A stretch of 64,000 nt of DNA from Arthrobacter pascens (GTDB lineage Bacteria; Actinomycetota; Actinomycetes; Actinomycetales; Micrococcaceae), in contig NZ_JAFHKT010000151.1 of assembly GCF_017052465.1 (NCBI RefSeq), positions 186,001 to 250,000 of the forward strand. The letters are read 5' to 3'. Positions 50,038-58,559 of this stretch are shown piece after piece; the first letter of the stretch is position 1, and every line of letters starts with the position of its first letter. The notes under the pieces are model-generated. The model worked only from the letters and a program-made list of their open reading frames with translations. It did no database searches and was not told the DNA's origin. Position numbers and translations under genes: made by a program.

Positions 50038-50957
50038 TGAGCACCCCGACCCTGACCAAGAACCAGCAGACCCCGGCCGGGACCGCGGCCCCGGCCGCAG
50101 TCACCGCCGCCGCCAACCAAGGGAACGAACCGGTTGCCCGGACGCCCAAGGCCGGTGCCGCCAGGCTCCGCTCCGGCGCCCGACTAGCGGGGCGCGGCAT
50201 CTGGGGTTCCGGCGCCATCATCCTGTTCCTGCTGCTGTGGGAACTCGGCCCTACCTACCTGGCGCCCGCCTCCACCCGGGTGTTCCTCCCGCCACTGCAT
50301 GTGGTGCTCGAAGCCCTGGCATCGCTCGTCGAGAAGGGCCAGCTGCAGAGCCACCTGGCAGCGAGCCTGAGCCGCTCGGCCAGCGGCTTCGGCATCGCCG
50401 TGGTGGCCGCCGTGGCCCTGGGCCTGCTGGTTGCCTGGTACCGGTCCCTCGACAGCTTCCTGAATCCGCTCCTCGAAGTCTTCCGGAACACCGCCGCCCT
50501 GGCGCTGCTCCCGGTCTTCACGCTGCTCCTCGGCATCGGGGAAACCTCCAAGATCAGCATCGTGGCCTACGCGGCGTTCTTCCCCGTGCTGCTGAACACG
50601 ATCGCCGGCGTCCGGACGGTGGATCCGCTGCTCATCCGGGCTGCCCGCTCGCTGGGACTGTCCAACTTCCAGCTCTTCCAGAAGGTCATCCTGCCGTCCG
50701 CCGTGCCCACCATCTTCACCGGAATCCGGATGGCCGGAACGTCCTCCATCCTCGTTCTCATTGCGGCTGAGATGGTCGGCGCCAAGGCAGGTCTTGGATA
50801 CCTGATCGTGAACTCGCAAATGAGTTTCCTCATCCCGGACATGTACGCGGGAATCCTGACTGTTTCGCTGCTAGGCCTGCTGGTGAACTACCTGCTAGTT
50901 GCCGTCGAACGCCATTTCTCCCGCTGGCGCACCGCCGTCGGATCGCAAGCCGCCTAG
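50034..50957 (+). CDS. ABC transporter permease, SsuC/TauC type
   Basis: 307 residues. A Pro/Ala-rich N-terminus is followed by six predicted helices. The permease signature loop is visible as EAA-like VDPLLIRAARSLGLSNFQLF QKVILPSAVPTIFTGIRMAG. It forms the membrane channel for the ATPase encoded upstream; the two overlap (ATGATG, start at 50034 or 50037). No solute-binding protein gene accompanies them. Confidence 0.85.
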   Translation: MMSTPTLTKNQQTPAGTAAPAAVTAAANQGNEPVARTPKAGAARLRSGARLAGRGIWGSGAIILFLLLWELGPTYLAPASTRVFLPPLHVVLEALASLVEKGQLQSHLAASLSRSASGFGIAVVAAVALGLLVAWYRSLDSFLNPLLEVFRNTAALALLPVFTLLLGIGETSKISIVAYAAFFPVLLNTIAGVRTVDPLLIRAARSLGLSNFQLFQKVILPSAVPTIFTGIRMAGTSSILVLIAAEMVGAKAGLGYLIVNSQMSFLIPDMYAGILTVSLLGLLVNYLLVAVERHFSRWRTAVGSQAA

Positions 50958-50991
50958 CGGCGCCCACCCCTACACACGAAGGAACCAAGCA

Positions 50992-52422
50992 ATGACTGCA
51001 TCCAAGCGCGAAGCAGCCGACGGCGGACGCCGGCTGCACCTGAACGCCTTCCTCATGTCCACGGGACACCATGAGGCATCGTGGCGACTGCCCGAAACCG
51101 ACAGCTTTGCGGGCACGCAGCTGGCGCACTTCCAGCGGCTGGCGCGGACGGCCGAACGGGGAACGTTCGATTCGATCTTCTTCGCCGACTCGCCCGTGCT
51201 GCACGGCGACGTGCGCCAGCGCCCTTACGGGACGCTCGAACCGACGCTGCTGCTGAGTGCCATCGCCGCCGTCACGGAGCGGATCGGGCTGATCGCCACG
51301 GCGTCCACCACGTACAACGATCCCTACAACCTCGCCCGGCGCTTCGCCTCGCTGGACCACATCAGCGGCGGGCGCGCCGGCTGGAACGTGGTGACCACCG
51401 CCGGTGAAGCCGCGGCGCGGAACTTCTCGCTGGAGGACCAGCCGGCGCACTGGCGGCGGTATGAGCGGGCCGCCGAATTCCTGGACGTGGCGCGGAAGCT
51501 CTGGGACAGCTGGGAGGACGGCGCCCCCGTCGGAGACAAGGCCGCAGGCCTCTGGGCAGACAGTTCCCGCGTCCACGCGGTGAACCACGCCGGCCGGTAC
51601 TTCCGGATCCAGGGACCGCTGGACGTGCCGCGTCCGCCGCAGGGCCATCCGCTCATCGTCCAGGCCGGCTCCTCGGAGAGCGGCAAGGACTTCGCGGCCC
51701 GCTACGCCGACGCCGTGTTCACCGCGCAGCAGACCCTCCCGGAAGCCCAGCGGTTCTACGCTGACCTGAAAAAGAAGACTGCCGCCGTCGGACGCGATCC
51801 CGAGACCATCAAGGTCCTGCCGGGCATCGTCCCCATCATCGGATCCACGGAGCAGGAGGCCCGCCGCCTGGAACAGCGGCTCGACGAGCTCATCCACCCC
51901 GAGCATGCACGGAAGCAGCTGGCAAGCGTCCTGAGGGTTTCCCCCGAATCCCTCCCGCTGGACGCACAGCTGCCGGAGGACCTCCCCTCGGAGGACGCCA
52001 TCGAGGGGGCCAAGAGCAGGTACACGCTGATCGTGGACCTCGCCCGGCGGGAACGCCTTACCGTGCGCCAGCTGATCGGGCGGCTCGGCGGCGGCCGCGG
52101 GCACCGGACGTTCTCAGGCACGCCCGAACAGGTTGCCGACGCGATCCAGGGCTGGTTTGAGAAAGGAGCAGCGGACGGCTTCAACATCATGCCGCCCGTG
52201 CTTCCGTCCGGACTGGACGCGTTCGTGGACCACGTCGTCCCCATCCTGCGCGCCAGGGGCCTCTTCCGCCGCAGCTACTCCGGGACGACGCTGCGTGACC
52301 ACTATGGCCTGGCCCTGCCGGCGAACGCCTATGCGGAGAACGCGTATGCGGAAAACACCAACGCGGAAGACGCCGACGCAGCAGGCCCGACGAGAAGAGA
52401 ACTCCTTGTATCTGAACCGTGA
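50992..52422 (+). CDS. FMN-dependent monooxygenase, NtaA/SnaA/DszA family
   Basis: 476 residues, luciferase-like TIM barrel of the NtaA/SnaA/DszA/EmoA family: LHLNAFLMSTGHHEASWR, FDSIFFADSPVLHG, TYNDPYNLARRFASLDHISG GRAGWNVVTT, HPLIVQAGSSESGKDFAARY AD. These flavin-dependent enzymes cleave C-S or C-N bonds with FMNH2 and O2. GAAGGA is eight to nine bases before the ATG. The C-terminal 30 residues carry in-frame duplicated AYAEN units, and the gene overlaps the flavin reductase start. Likely a sulfonate, sulfone or aminopolycarboxylate monooxygenase. Confidence 0.85.
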   Translation: MTASKREAADGGRRLHLNAFLMSTGHHEASWRLPETDSFAGTQLAHFQRLARTAERGTFDSIFFADSPVLHGDVRQRPYGTLEPTLLLSAIAAVTERIGLIATASTTYNDPYNLARRFASLDHISGGRAGWNVVTTAGEAAARNFSLEDQPAHWRRYERAAEFLDVARKLWDSWEDGAPVGDKAAGLWADSSRVHAVNHAGRYFRIQGPLDVPRPPQGHPLIVQAGSSESGKDFAARYADAVFTAQQTLPEAQRFYADLKKKTAAVGRDPETIKVLPGIVPIIGSTEQEARRLEQRLDELIHPEHARKQLASVLRVSPESLPLDAQLPEDLPSEDAIEGAKSRYTLIVDLARRERLTVRQLIGRLGGGRGHRTFSGTPEQVADAIQGWFEKGAADGFNIMPPVLPSGLDAFVDHVVPILRARGLFRRSYSGTTLRDHYGLALPANAYAENAYAENTNAEDADAAGPTRRELLVSEP

Positions 52423-52441
52423 GTTATATCTGAACCGGGAG
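52406..52441 (+). repeat. 18-base tandem duplication at the monooxygenase/reductase junction
   Basis: TTGTATCTGAACCGTGAG is followed at once by TTATATCTGAACCGGGAG, two differences in 18. The first copy contains the monooxygenase stop and the reductase's presumed TTG start. Confidence 0.8.
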
Positions 52442-52957
52442 TCGGCGAACGCCGTCCTGGACCGTGACCTGGATCCGGCCGCCCTGCGGGAAGCCTTCGG
52501 GCACGTCCCGTCAGGCGTGGCAGCTCTGTGCACGCTCGTGGACGGGGCGCCGCAGGGACTTGTTGCATCCACCTTCACCGTGGGTGTCTCGCTGGATCCG
52601 CCGCTGGTGATGTTTGCCGTGCAGAACGTTTCGAGGACTTGGCCGCTGGTCCGGGCAGGCGGCCGGATCGGGGTCTCGGTCCTCGCCGCCTCGCAAAGCG
52701 GCGTGTGCCGGCAGATTGCGTCGAAGTCTGCGGACCGTTTTGCCGGCGTGGGGCTCACCGCCACAGAGCCCGGAGCCGTTTTCCTGAACGACGCCGGGCT
52801 CTGGCTGGACTGCTCGGTGGAGAGCGAAGTCCCGGCCGGCGACCACACAGTTGTCCTGCTCCGTGTCCACGGGACCTCGGTCCGGGACAACAGCGGCGAC
52901 CCGCTCATCTTCCAGGGTTCGGAGTTCCGGAGCCTGGAGGTTCCGAGCTACGTGTGA
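52406..52957 (+). CDS. flavin reductase
   Basis: 183 residues, flavin-reductase-like (DIM6/HpaC) fold: FGHVPSGVAALCTLVDGAPQ GLVASTFTVGVSLDPPLVMF, SVLAASQSGVCRQIA, FAGVGLTATEPGAVFLNDAG LWLDC and GDHTVVLLRVHG. It supplies reduced FMN to the monooxygenase. There is no ATG or GTG close to the conserved start; TTG at 52406, behind AGAAGAGA, overlaps the monooxygenase by 17 bases. The first twelve residues are a duplicated LYLNRE from an 18-base tandem repeat. Confidence 0.8.
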   Translation: MYLNRELYLNRESANAVLDRDLDPAALREAFGHVPSGVAALCTLVDGAPQGLVASTFTVGVSLDPPLVMFAVQNVSRTWPLVRAGGRIGVSVLAASQSGVCRQIASKSADRFAGVGLTATEPGAVFLNDAGLWLDCSVESEVPAGDHTVVLLRVHGTSVRDNSGDPLIFQGSEFRSLEVPSYV

Positions 52958-52984
52958 CCGCTGCTGCCGCCACCCGCCCCATGC

Positions 52985-53020
52985 GCAAGTGTCAGCTGGT
53001 CGCCAGCAAGTGTCAGCTGG
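52985..53020. repeat. 15-base direct repeat after the flavin reductase
   Basis: GCAAGTGTCAGCTGG occurs at 52985-52999 and again at 53006-53020. The second copy includes the stop of the leftward hypothetical gene ending at 53013. The unit resembles intergenic repeat units I associate with Arthrobacter genomes. Confidence 0.6.
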
Positions 53021-53330
53021 CGATGGCGTAGTCGCGGACGGCGGCCTCGTCCATCGTGAAGCCGCACTGGCAGCGATACGTGACCGGCTGCTCCGCCGGC
53101 GCCTGCTGGGCCAAGGAAAGGCCGTCCACCTGCAGGGGCTGGCGCGGGGAAACCTCGTGCGGGTCCACCAGCTCCATGGGCCTGCGGCAGTGCACGCGGG
53201 AGCTGAAGGTGGCCATCAGCCCGGTGTCCAGGGCTGAAAGCGTCTCATCGCCGAGGCCGGCGGCAGCGCCGGCCCAGCTCGCCCGCGTAGTCTTCTTCGT
53301 TTCGTCCGGGCGTTCGTTCAGGGTAATCAT
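53013..53330 (-). CDS. hypothetical protein with a C-terminal Cys pair
   Basis: 105 residues, not recognised. A Thr/Lys-rich start (MITLNERPDETKKTTRASWA) precedes ALDTGLMATFSSRVHCRRPM and a C-terminal RCQCGFTMDEAAVRDYAIAS. The three or four cysteines could bind a metal. ATG at 53330 follows AAGGA by six bases. It converges with the flavin reductase. Its upstream region has three GTAAGC-type half-sites, as for the stress-type gene at 4959, suggesting common control. Confidence 0.55.
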   Translation of the reverse strand: MITLNERPDETKKTTRASWAGAAAGLGDETLSALDTGLMATFSSRVHCRRPMELVDPHEVSPRQPLQVDGLSLAQQAPAEQPVTYRCQCGFTMDEAAVRDYAIAS

Positions 53331-53402
53331 GTTCATTCCTTTGGGCTTTTCACGGGGCTGCCGGCTTGGCGGGCCCCGCCGCGAACTGCTTGCGGGAGTA
53401 AT

Positions 53403-53430
53403 GCTTACCCGGTAAGCAAAGCATGCTTAC
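53403..53430. promoter_or_regulatory. cluster of GTAAGC/GCTTAC half-sites
   Basis: GCTTAC-CCG-GTAAGC (53403-53417) is a perfect inverted repeat, overlapping a second pair with GCTTAC at 53425-53430 that includes AAGC-AT-GCTT (53419-53428). It lies upstream of the leftward gene at 53330. It shares half-sites with 4862-4875. Confidence 0.55.
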
Positions 53431-53484
53431 TATTCTCTGCGCAAAACGCTGCGCCGATCGGAGGGCCGCGAAAAGGCCCCGGGG

Positions 53485-54099
53485 CTAGGGGAAATCGATC
53501 CGCATCACGGCGCGCCGTGGGGTGGGCCGGCTGACCTCCGAGAACCCGGAGTCGGCGAAAATGCTGCCGCTGCCGACGTAGAGCTCGCCCCAGGAGTACT
53601 CCTGGCCGGGCCGGGTGACGATCGGGTAGCCCTCAATGGCCCGGGCGCCGCGCTCGCGGGCGAATTCGACGGCGGCGCTTGCCAGCGCCCGGCTGATGCC
53701 GCGGCGCCGGAAGCCGGTGCGGGTGACAAAGCAGGTCACTGCCCAGACGCCGTCGTCGGTCCTGTCTTCGTTCCGGTCCGCCCACGGGACGCGCATGCGA
53801 AGCATGCGGACATAGGCCGTGCGGGGCTCCACGGCGCACCAGCCCGCGGGCTCGCCTCCGAGGTAGGCGACCAGGCCGCTGGTCGTCGTGGCGGCGGGAT
53901 CCCCGCATCCGGCCTGCGCGCGCAGGCGCCCGGCCAGTTCCTCGACCGGAACTGATTTCCAGTCCTTGTCCCGGATCTTGAACCACTGGCACATGCACCG
54001 GGATGCTTCGCCGCGTGTGCCCATGACGGCCTGCAGGTCCTCCCAGGACGCTTCGTTCGCGGGCACAATGCGGATCTCATCCGCCGGTCCTTGCCCCAT
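53485..54099 (-). CDS. GNAT-family N-acetyltransferase
   Basis: 204 residues. The acetyl-CoA-binding segment is the R-x-x-G-x-A region TGFRRRGISRALASAAVEFA, with the preceding strand GVWAVTCFV. An N-terminal CMCQWFKIRDKDWKSVP is typical of a GNAT subgroup in actinobacteria. The acceptor is unknown. ATG at 54099 overlaps the end of the EamA gene by 23 bases; an earlier in-frame ATG at 54135 would overlap more. Confidence 0.8.
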   Translation of the reverse strand: MGQGPADEIRIVPANEASWEDLQAVMGTRGEASRCMCQWFKIRDKDWKSVPVEELAGRLRAQAGCGDPAATTTSGLVAYLGGEPAGWCAVEPRTAYVRMLRMRVPWADRNEDRTDDGVWAVTCFVTRTGFRRRGISRALASAAVEFARERGARAIEGYPIVTRPGQEYSWGELYVGSGSIFADSGFSEVSRPTPRRAVMRIDFP

Positions 54100-55147
54100 C
54101 TCTCGGCACCGCCTCTCGGAATCCGGCCGCTGCATCGCGGCCGGTGGTCACGACGTTGCCAGCGCCGTCCCCGGACGTCAAGGGCAGTTTCACCTTGCCC
54201 GGCTGGGTAGTTTTCAGTGGCGTTGGCGGCGGGCTGAGCCGGACGCGGACTGCGGCACCTGCGCAGAGAATGACGGCGGCGCCTCCGATGATCGTGGTCC
54301 AGCCCAGGATTTCACCCAGCAGGAGTCCGGCCCAGCAGATGCTCAGCACGGGCTGGATTAGCTGAACCTGGCTGACGCTGGCCATGGGGCCAATGGCCAG
54401 GCCGCGGTACCACGCGAAAAATCCCAGGAACATGCTGACGACGCCAAGGTATGCAAAGGCCGCCCACTGGACTGGCGTTGCGGACGGAAGCTGCTGGGCT
54501 ATGGAGACGATCGTCAGGAACACCATCAGCGGCGATGCCAGCACCAACGCCCAGGACACGGTCTGCCACGGGCCGAGCTCGCGGGCCAACAGGCCGCCCT
54601 CCGCATAGCCGATGGCCGCTGCCACCACTGCGCCGAGGAGCAGGAGGTCCGCCGAGTGCAGCTGTCCGAAGCCGCCGGATTGCATGGACGCGAAGGCAAT
54701 AGCCGCCAGCGCGCCCGCGCCGGTGATAAGCCAGAACGCTACTGGGGGACGCTCATGCCCCCTCAGGACAGCGGCCGTCGCCGTCGCGGCCGGGAGCAGC
54801 GCGATGACCACCGCGCCGTGGCTGGCCGGCGTATTGGTGAGCGCAAAGGACGTCAGGAAGGGAAATCCAATCACGACGCCGGCGGCCACCACCGCGAGCC
54901 GGGCCCACTGCAGGCCACGGGGAAGGCGCTGCCGGGTGAGGGCGAGGGCGGAGGCGGCCAGGACCGCCGCCACGACCGCGCGGGCCGAACCGATGAACAA
55001 CGGCGAGAGCCCTGCCACGGCCAGGCGCGTGAGCGGCACGGTGAACGAGAATGCCGCTACTCCGACGAGGCCCCACCACAGTCCACTGCGGTGCCGCGGG
55101 GGTAACACTGGGCTTGTAAGTACAGTAGCGCTACTATTATCTCTCAT
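54077..55147 (-). CDS. EamA/DMT-family transporter divergent from MocR regulator
   Basis: 356 residues if ATG at 55147 is used, with ten predicted helices in two EamA repeats (GLWWGLVGVAAFSFTVPLTR LAVA; MVFLTIVSIAQQLPSATPVQ W; FLGFFAWYRGLAIGPMASVS QVQLIQPVLS). Such proteins export amino acids or metabolites. The start is uncertain: ATG at 55147 overlaps the MocR ATG base for base (CATG), while GTG at 55108 would put the palindrome 55124-55135 between the genes. A C-terminal hydrophilic extension of about 50 residues is unusual. Likely target of the divergent MocR regulator. Confidence 0.8.
   Translation of the reverse strand: MRDNSSATVLTSPVLPPRHRSGLWWGLVGVAAFSFTVPLTRLAVAGLSPLFIGSARAVVAAVLAASALALTRQRLPRGLQWARLAVVAAGVVIGFPFLTSFALTNTPASHGAVVIALLPAATATAAVLRGHERPPVAFWLITGAGALAAIAFASMQSGGFGQLHSADLLLLGAVVAAAIGYAEGGLLARELGPWQTVSWALVLASPLMVFLTIVSIAQQLPSATPVQWAAFAYLGVVSMFLGFFAWYRGLAIGPMASVSQVQLIQPVLSICWAGLLLGEILGWTTIIGGAAVILCAGAAVRVRLSPPPTPLKTTQPGKVKLPLTSGDGAGNVVTTGRDAAAGFREAVPRDGARTGG
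55114..55140 (+). promoter_or_regulatory. MocR promoter with central palindrome
   Basis: TTGTAA (55114-55119), 15 bases, TATTAT (55135-55140), then ATG at 55146: a leaderless arrangement. The perfect palindrome AGTAGC-GCTACT (55124-55135) fills the spacer and probably binds the MocR product. Confidence 0.6.
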
Positions 55148-56558
55148 GAACAACGATAGCAGTTCCCGCATAGTGACACGGCTGAAGGAGTGGATGTCCG
55201 GTGCTGCGCCCGGCGCAAAGTTGCCGTCCACGCGGTCGTTGGTTGCTGAGTACCAGGCCAGCCCCGTCACTGTGCAGAAAGCCCTGCAGACCTTGGCCGG
55301 GCAGGGGCTGATCGAGAGCCGGCCCGGGGTAGGGACCTTCGTGCGGGCCGTCCGGACTGCGCGTCCCTCGGACTACGGCTGGCAGACGGCGGCCCTGCGG
55401 TCACCGCTGGCGCCGCTTCCGTCGGCCTCCACCACCATGCGCGACGTGGCGAACGACGCCATCGCCTTCCATGCCGGCTACCCGGACCGGGAACTCCTGC
55501 CCGAGCGGCTGGTGCGTGCCGCCCTCACCCGCGCAGCCCGGGGCGACGCTGCGGTGTCACGCCCGCCGGCTGCCGGCCTGCCGGAACTGCAATCGTGGTT
55601 TGCCCACGAACTCGGTGCCTCGACGCCGGCCGGAACCACGCCGCCGAACCCGAGTGACGTCGTCGTACTGCCGGGAAGCCAGAGCGGTCTCAGTTCCATT
55701 TTCAGCGCGCTCGCGGGCCGCGGGCAGCCGCTGCTCATGGAATCGCCGACATATTGGGGAGCCATTCTGGCTGCGGCGCAGGCCGGGGTGCGCGTTGTCC
55801 CGGTACCCAGCGGACCGGACGGCCCGGACCCGGCCGAACTGGCCCGGGCCTTTGACGAAACCGGCGCCCGCCTGTTCTACGCCCAACCGAACTACGCGAA
55901 CCCCACCGGTGCGCAGTGGGCTGCAGGGCGGGGTGAAGAGGTCTTGGATGTGGTGCGCGCCAAGGGTGCGTTCCTGGTGGAGGACGACTGGGCGCACGAC
56001 TTCGGCATTGCCACCAGTCCCGTGCCCGTTGCCGCCCGCGACGACTCAGGCCATGTGGTCTACCTTCGTTCCCTGACCAAGAGCGTGTCCCCGGCCATCC
56101 GTGTCGCCGCCGTCATCGCGCGCGGCCCGGCACGTGAGCGCATCCTCGCGGACCGGGCGGCCGAGTCGATGTATGTCAGTGGCCTGCTCCAGGCCGCAGC
56201 GCTCGACGTCGTGACGCAGCCTGGGTGGCAGACTCACCTGCGCAGCCTCCGCCACCAGCTGCAGTCGCGCCGTGACCTCCTGCTCACCAGCATGCGCGAG
56301 CATGCCCCGCAGGCGCATATCGAGCTGGTCCCCAAGGGCGGCCTGAACCTCTGGGCCCGCCTTCCCGACGGGACCGACCTCGAACGGCTGACCCGCGACT
56401 GCGAAGCCGCCGGGGTGATCATCGCCGCCGGGCGGGAGTGGTTCCCGGCCGAGCCGGCGGGCCCGTTCATCAGGCTCAACTATGCGGGACCGAACCCGGG
56501 CGCATTCCCGGAGGGCGCGCGCATCATCGGCCGGTCCATCGAACGCAACGGCCTCTAG
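55146..56558 (+). CDS. MocR/PdxR-family regulator (GntR HTH fused to aminotransferase)
   Basis: 470 residues. Winged HTH at residues 1-75 (IVTRLKEWMSGAAPGAKLPS TRSLVAEYQASPVTVQKALQ) is joined to a fold type I aminotransferase domain: VVVLPGSQSGLSSIFSALAG, ESPTYWGAILAAAQAGVRVV PV, FYAQPNYANPTGAQW, and the PLP lysine in VYLRSLTKSVSPAIRVAAV. MocR proteins use PLP adducts as signals. It likely controls the divergent EamA exporter through the palindrome in its own leaderless promoter. Confidence 0.9.
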   Translation: MNNDSSSRIVTRLKEWMSGAAPGAKLPSTRSLVAEYQASPVTVQKALQTLAGQGLIESRPGVGTFVRAVRTARPSDYGWQTAALRSPLAPLPSASTTMRDVANDAIAFHAGYPDRELLPERLVRAALTRAARGDAAVSRPPAAGLPELQSWFAHELGASTPAGTTPPNPSDVVVLPGSQSGLSSIFSALAGRGQPLLMESPTYWGAILAAAQAGVRVVPVPSGPDGPDPAELARAFDETGARLFYAQPNYANPTGAQWAAGRGEEVLDVVRAKGAFLVEDDWAHDFGIATSPVPVAARDDSGHVVYLRSLTKSVSPAIRVAAVIARGPARERILADRAAESMYVSGLLQAAALDVVTQPGWQTHLRSLRHQLQSRRDLLLTSMREHAPQAHIELVPKGGLNLWARLPDGTDLERLTRDCEAAGVIIAAGREWFPAEPAGPFIRLNYAGPNPGAFPEGARIIGRSIERNGL

Positions 56559-56591
56559 GAACCAGGCAAAGAGAGGTGGCTTTGCCCGACT

Positions 56592-57599
56592 TTAGGAGTC
56601 GCTCAGCGGCTTTCGGGCGAGCCAGGCGGCGACGATCGCGCCGGAAATGTTGTGCCACAGCGAGAACACGGCAGAGGGCAGCGCAGCCAGCGGGCTGAAA
56701 TGTGCCGTGGCCAGGGTCGCGGCCAGGCCCGAGTTCTGCATGCCCACCTCGAAGGCGAGAGCCCGGCGGGCCTTATCGTCCAGGCGGCCCAGCTTGCCGG
56801 CGAGGTACCCCAGCCCGAGTCCGAAGCCGTTGTGAAGCACCACGGCGAGGAACACGATGCCGCCGGCGGCAACGATCTTGCCGGCGCTGCCGGCCACGAC
56901 CACTGCCACAATCAGGGAAATCACGACGGCGGAGGCCCACGGAAGTGCCGGAAGGGCCTTTGCGACGAGGTTCTTCAGGAAGAGGCGTGCGAGGAGCCCG
57001 CCGATGACCGGCAGGAGAACGGTCTTGACGATGTCCAGGACCATGGCGCCGGCGTCGATCGTCAGGAATGATCCTGCCAGGAAGAGCACCAGCACCGGCG
57101 TGACGATGGGGGCGATGAGCGTCGAGACGCTGGCCACGGCAACGGACAGCGCAACATCGCCCTTGGCCAGGAAGGCCATGACATTCGAGGCCGTGCCTGA
57201 GGGTGCGCAGCCAACAAGGATGAGGCCCACAGCCAGCGCCGGCTCGAGCTGGAGGGCGTTCGCAATCAGCCAGCCCGCACCCGGCATGATCACGTAGTGG
57301 GCCACGATGCCCAGCACCACAGCCCAGGGCCGCCTGGCCACCGCGGCGAAGTCCGGGGGCGTGAGGGTGAGCCCCATGCAGAACATGATGATGCCCAGCA
57401 GATACGGAACGCTGGGGCCGAGCGGCTTGAACGCGTCAGGGAGCAGAAAGCCAGCCAGGCCGGCGGCGAGCACCAGCAGCGGGAAAACGGTCACGGCCAC
57501 GCGGGCAATCCTGGCCTCGGCGGCGAGTGCCGGGTTCAGGGGTGGTGCGGCGTCAGCGGCGACCGGGGAGGTCTCGGGATTTGTTGTTGCCTCAAGCAT
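56592..57599 (-). CDS. bile acid:sodium symporter (BASS) family transporter
   Basis: 335 residues with nine to ten helices. BASS marks are LLGIIMFCMGLTLTPPDFAA, VGCAPSGTASNVMAFLAKGD and ALAFEVGMQNSGLAATLATA HFSP. Bacterial members move pantoate, pyruvate or other organic anions with sodium (PanS-like). There is no recognisable ribosome-binding site at 57599. It converges with the MocR gene 33 bases away and stands alone. Confidence 0.85.
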   Translation of the reverse strand: MLEATTNPETSPVAADAAPPLNPALAAEARIARVAVTVFPLLVLAAGLAGFLLPDAFKPLGPSVPYLLGIIMFCMGLTLTPPDFAAVARRPWAVVLGIVAHYVIMPGAGWLIANALQLEPALAVGLILVGCAPSGTASNVMAFLAKGDVALSVAVASVSTLIAPIVTPVLVLFLAGSFLTIDAGAMVLDIVKTVLLPVIGGLLARLFLKNLVAKALPALPWASAVVISLIVAVVVAGSAGKIVAAGGIVFLAVVLHNGFGLGLGYLAGKLGRLDDKARRALAFEVGMQNSGLAATLATAHFSPLAALPSAVFSLWHNISGAIVAAWLARKPLSDS

Positions 57600-57698
57600 C
57601 TAAACATGCTGGCACTTCAGCCCGCTGGGAACCAATTCGTGAACAGATGTCAGACAAATGTGTCCGCGCGGCGGAACACCGAGGGAATTTGCATGAAG

Positions 57699-58559
57699 CT
57701 ATCTGCTGTTTGCTTCGATGGGGATCCATAGCTGTCCGCGGCCTTGTGAACCGTCTGGCTCCGGTTGGACGCTCAGCAGTTGTGGCCCGGGCGCCCAGCG
57801 GTATGGATTGGCGGGGAACCACTCGGCCGCTGCGTCAGCCCATAGATGCTGCAGGGCCTCGGGGAACTTGCCTTCTGTCTCGAACACGACCCATAAGCCC
57901 GCCGGGACATCTGTGGAGTCGTATCCGTCCGGCGCCGTATGTGATGACGCCGCGGCGCGCCAGTAGTCCAATTCGCTTCCCTCTGTTCCCGGTTCCTCGA
58001 TGTTCTCGGTGACAGCCAGCAGCCCAAATGGCTCCGTGTCTGATAGCTCTGCCAGCCGCGGCCTCACTCCCGGGCCCAGGCTCCGCTCGAACTCCTCGAT
58101 GTCCGGATTCTGGCCCTCGTAGACGAGCCGGACAAGCGTCTTAAGCCCGATAAGGCGGAAGGCGTCCTTCTTCACTATGCGGTGCTTCATGTCAGCACTC
58201 CCTTCGATTCGAAGATGAAATCGTAATTGCGGCTGTGAGTGGAGCACGGCGCCCGGGCGTCGCGCCTGTGAGGGAGTGAGGCCGTGCATGGCCTTGAAGG
58301 CCCGGGTGAACGCCTCGGCCGAGCCATACCCGTATCGGATCGCTACGTCCAGTACCACCTGGCCGGCGACAATTTCCGCTGTCGCTGCTGTCAGCCGCCG
58401 ACGCCTGATGTACTCAGACAACGGCAAGCCAGCAAGCGAGGCAAACATCCGCCGAAAGTGATACTCCGAGGTGAGGGCGACCTGTGCCAGACGTCCAACG
58501 TCGATCGGCGAGGCAAGGTCCGCCTCGATGAGTTCAATGGCCCGGTTCCATTCCTGCGC
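57699..58559 (-). CDS. AraC-family regulator with GyrI-like domain, start codon apparently lost
   Basis: About 286 residues of good coding frame. An AraC HTH pair (AQEWNRAIELIEADLASPID VGRLAQVALTSEYHFRRMF; SEYIRRRRLTAATAEIVAG; YGYGSAEAFTRAFKAMHGLT PSQAR) is followed by a GyrI-like ligand domain from about residue 125 (MKHRIVKKDAFRLIGLKTLV). No ATG, GTG or TTG precedes the first HTH helix in frame. A strong AAGGAGG (58571-58565) is followed five bases later by GCG at 58559, where a GTG would be expected. The first normal start, ATG at 58448, would remove the first HTH. So the gene is probably silenced by a T-to-C change, or the base call is wrong. Confidence 0.7.
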   Translation of the reverse strand, partial: AQEWNRAIELIEADLASPIDVGRLAQVALTSEYHFRRMFASLAGLPLSEYIRRRRLTAATAEIVAGQVVLDVAIRYGYGSAEAFTRAFKAMHGLTPSQARRPGAVLHSQPQLRFHLRIEGSADMKHRIVKKDAFRLIGLKTLVRLVYEGQNPDIEEFERSLGPGVRPRLAELSDTEPFGLLAVTENIEEPGTEGSELDYWRAAASSHTAPDGYDSTDVPAGLWVVFETEGKFPEALQHLWADAAAEWFPANPYRWAPGPQLLSVQPEPDGSQGRGQLWIPIEANSR

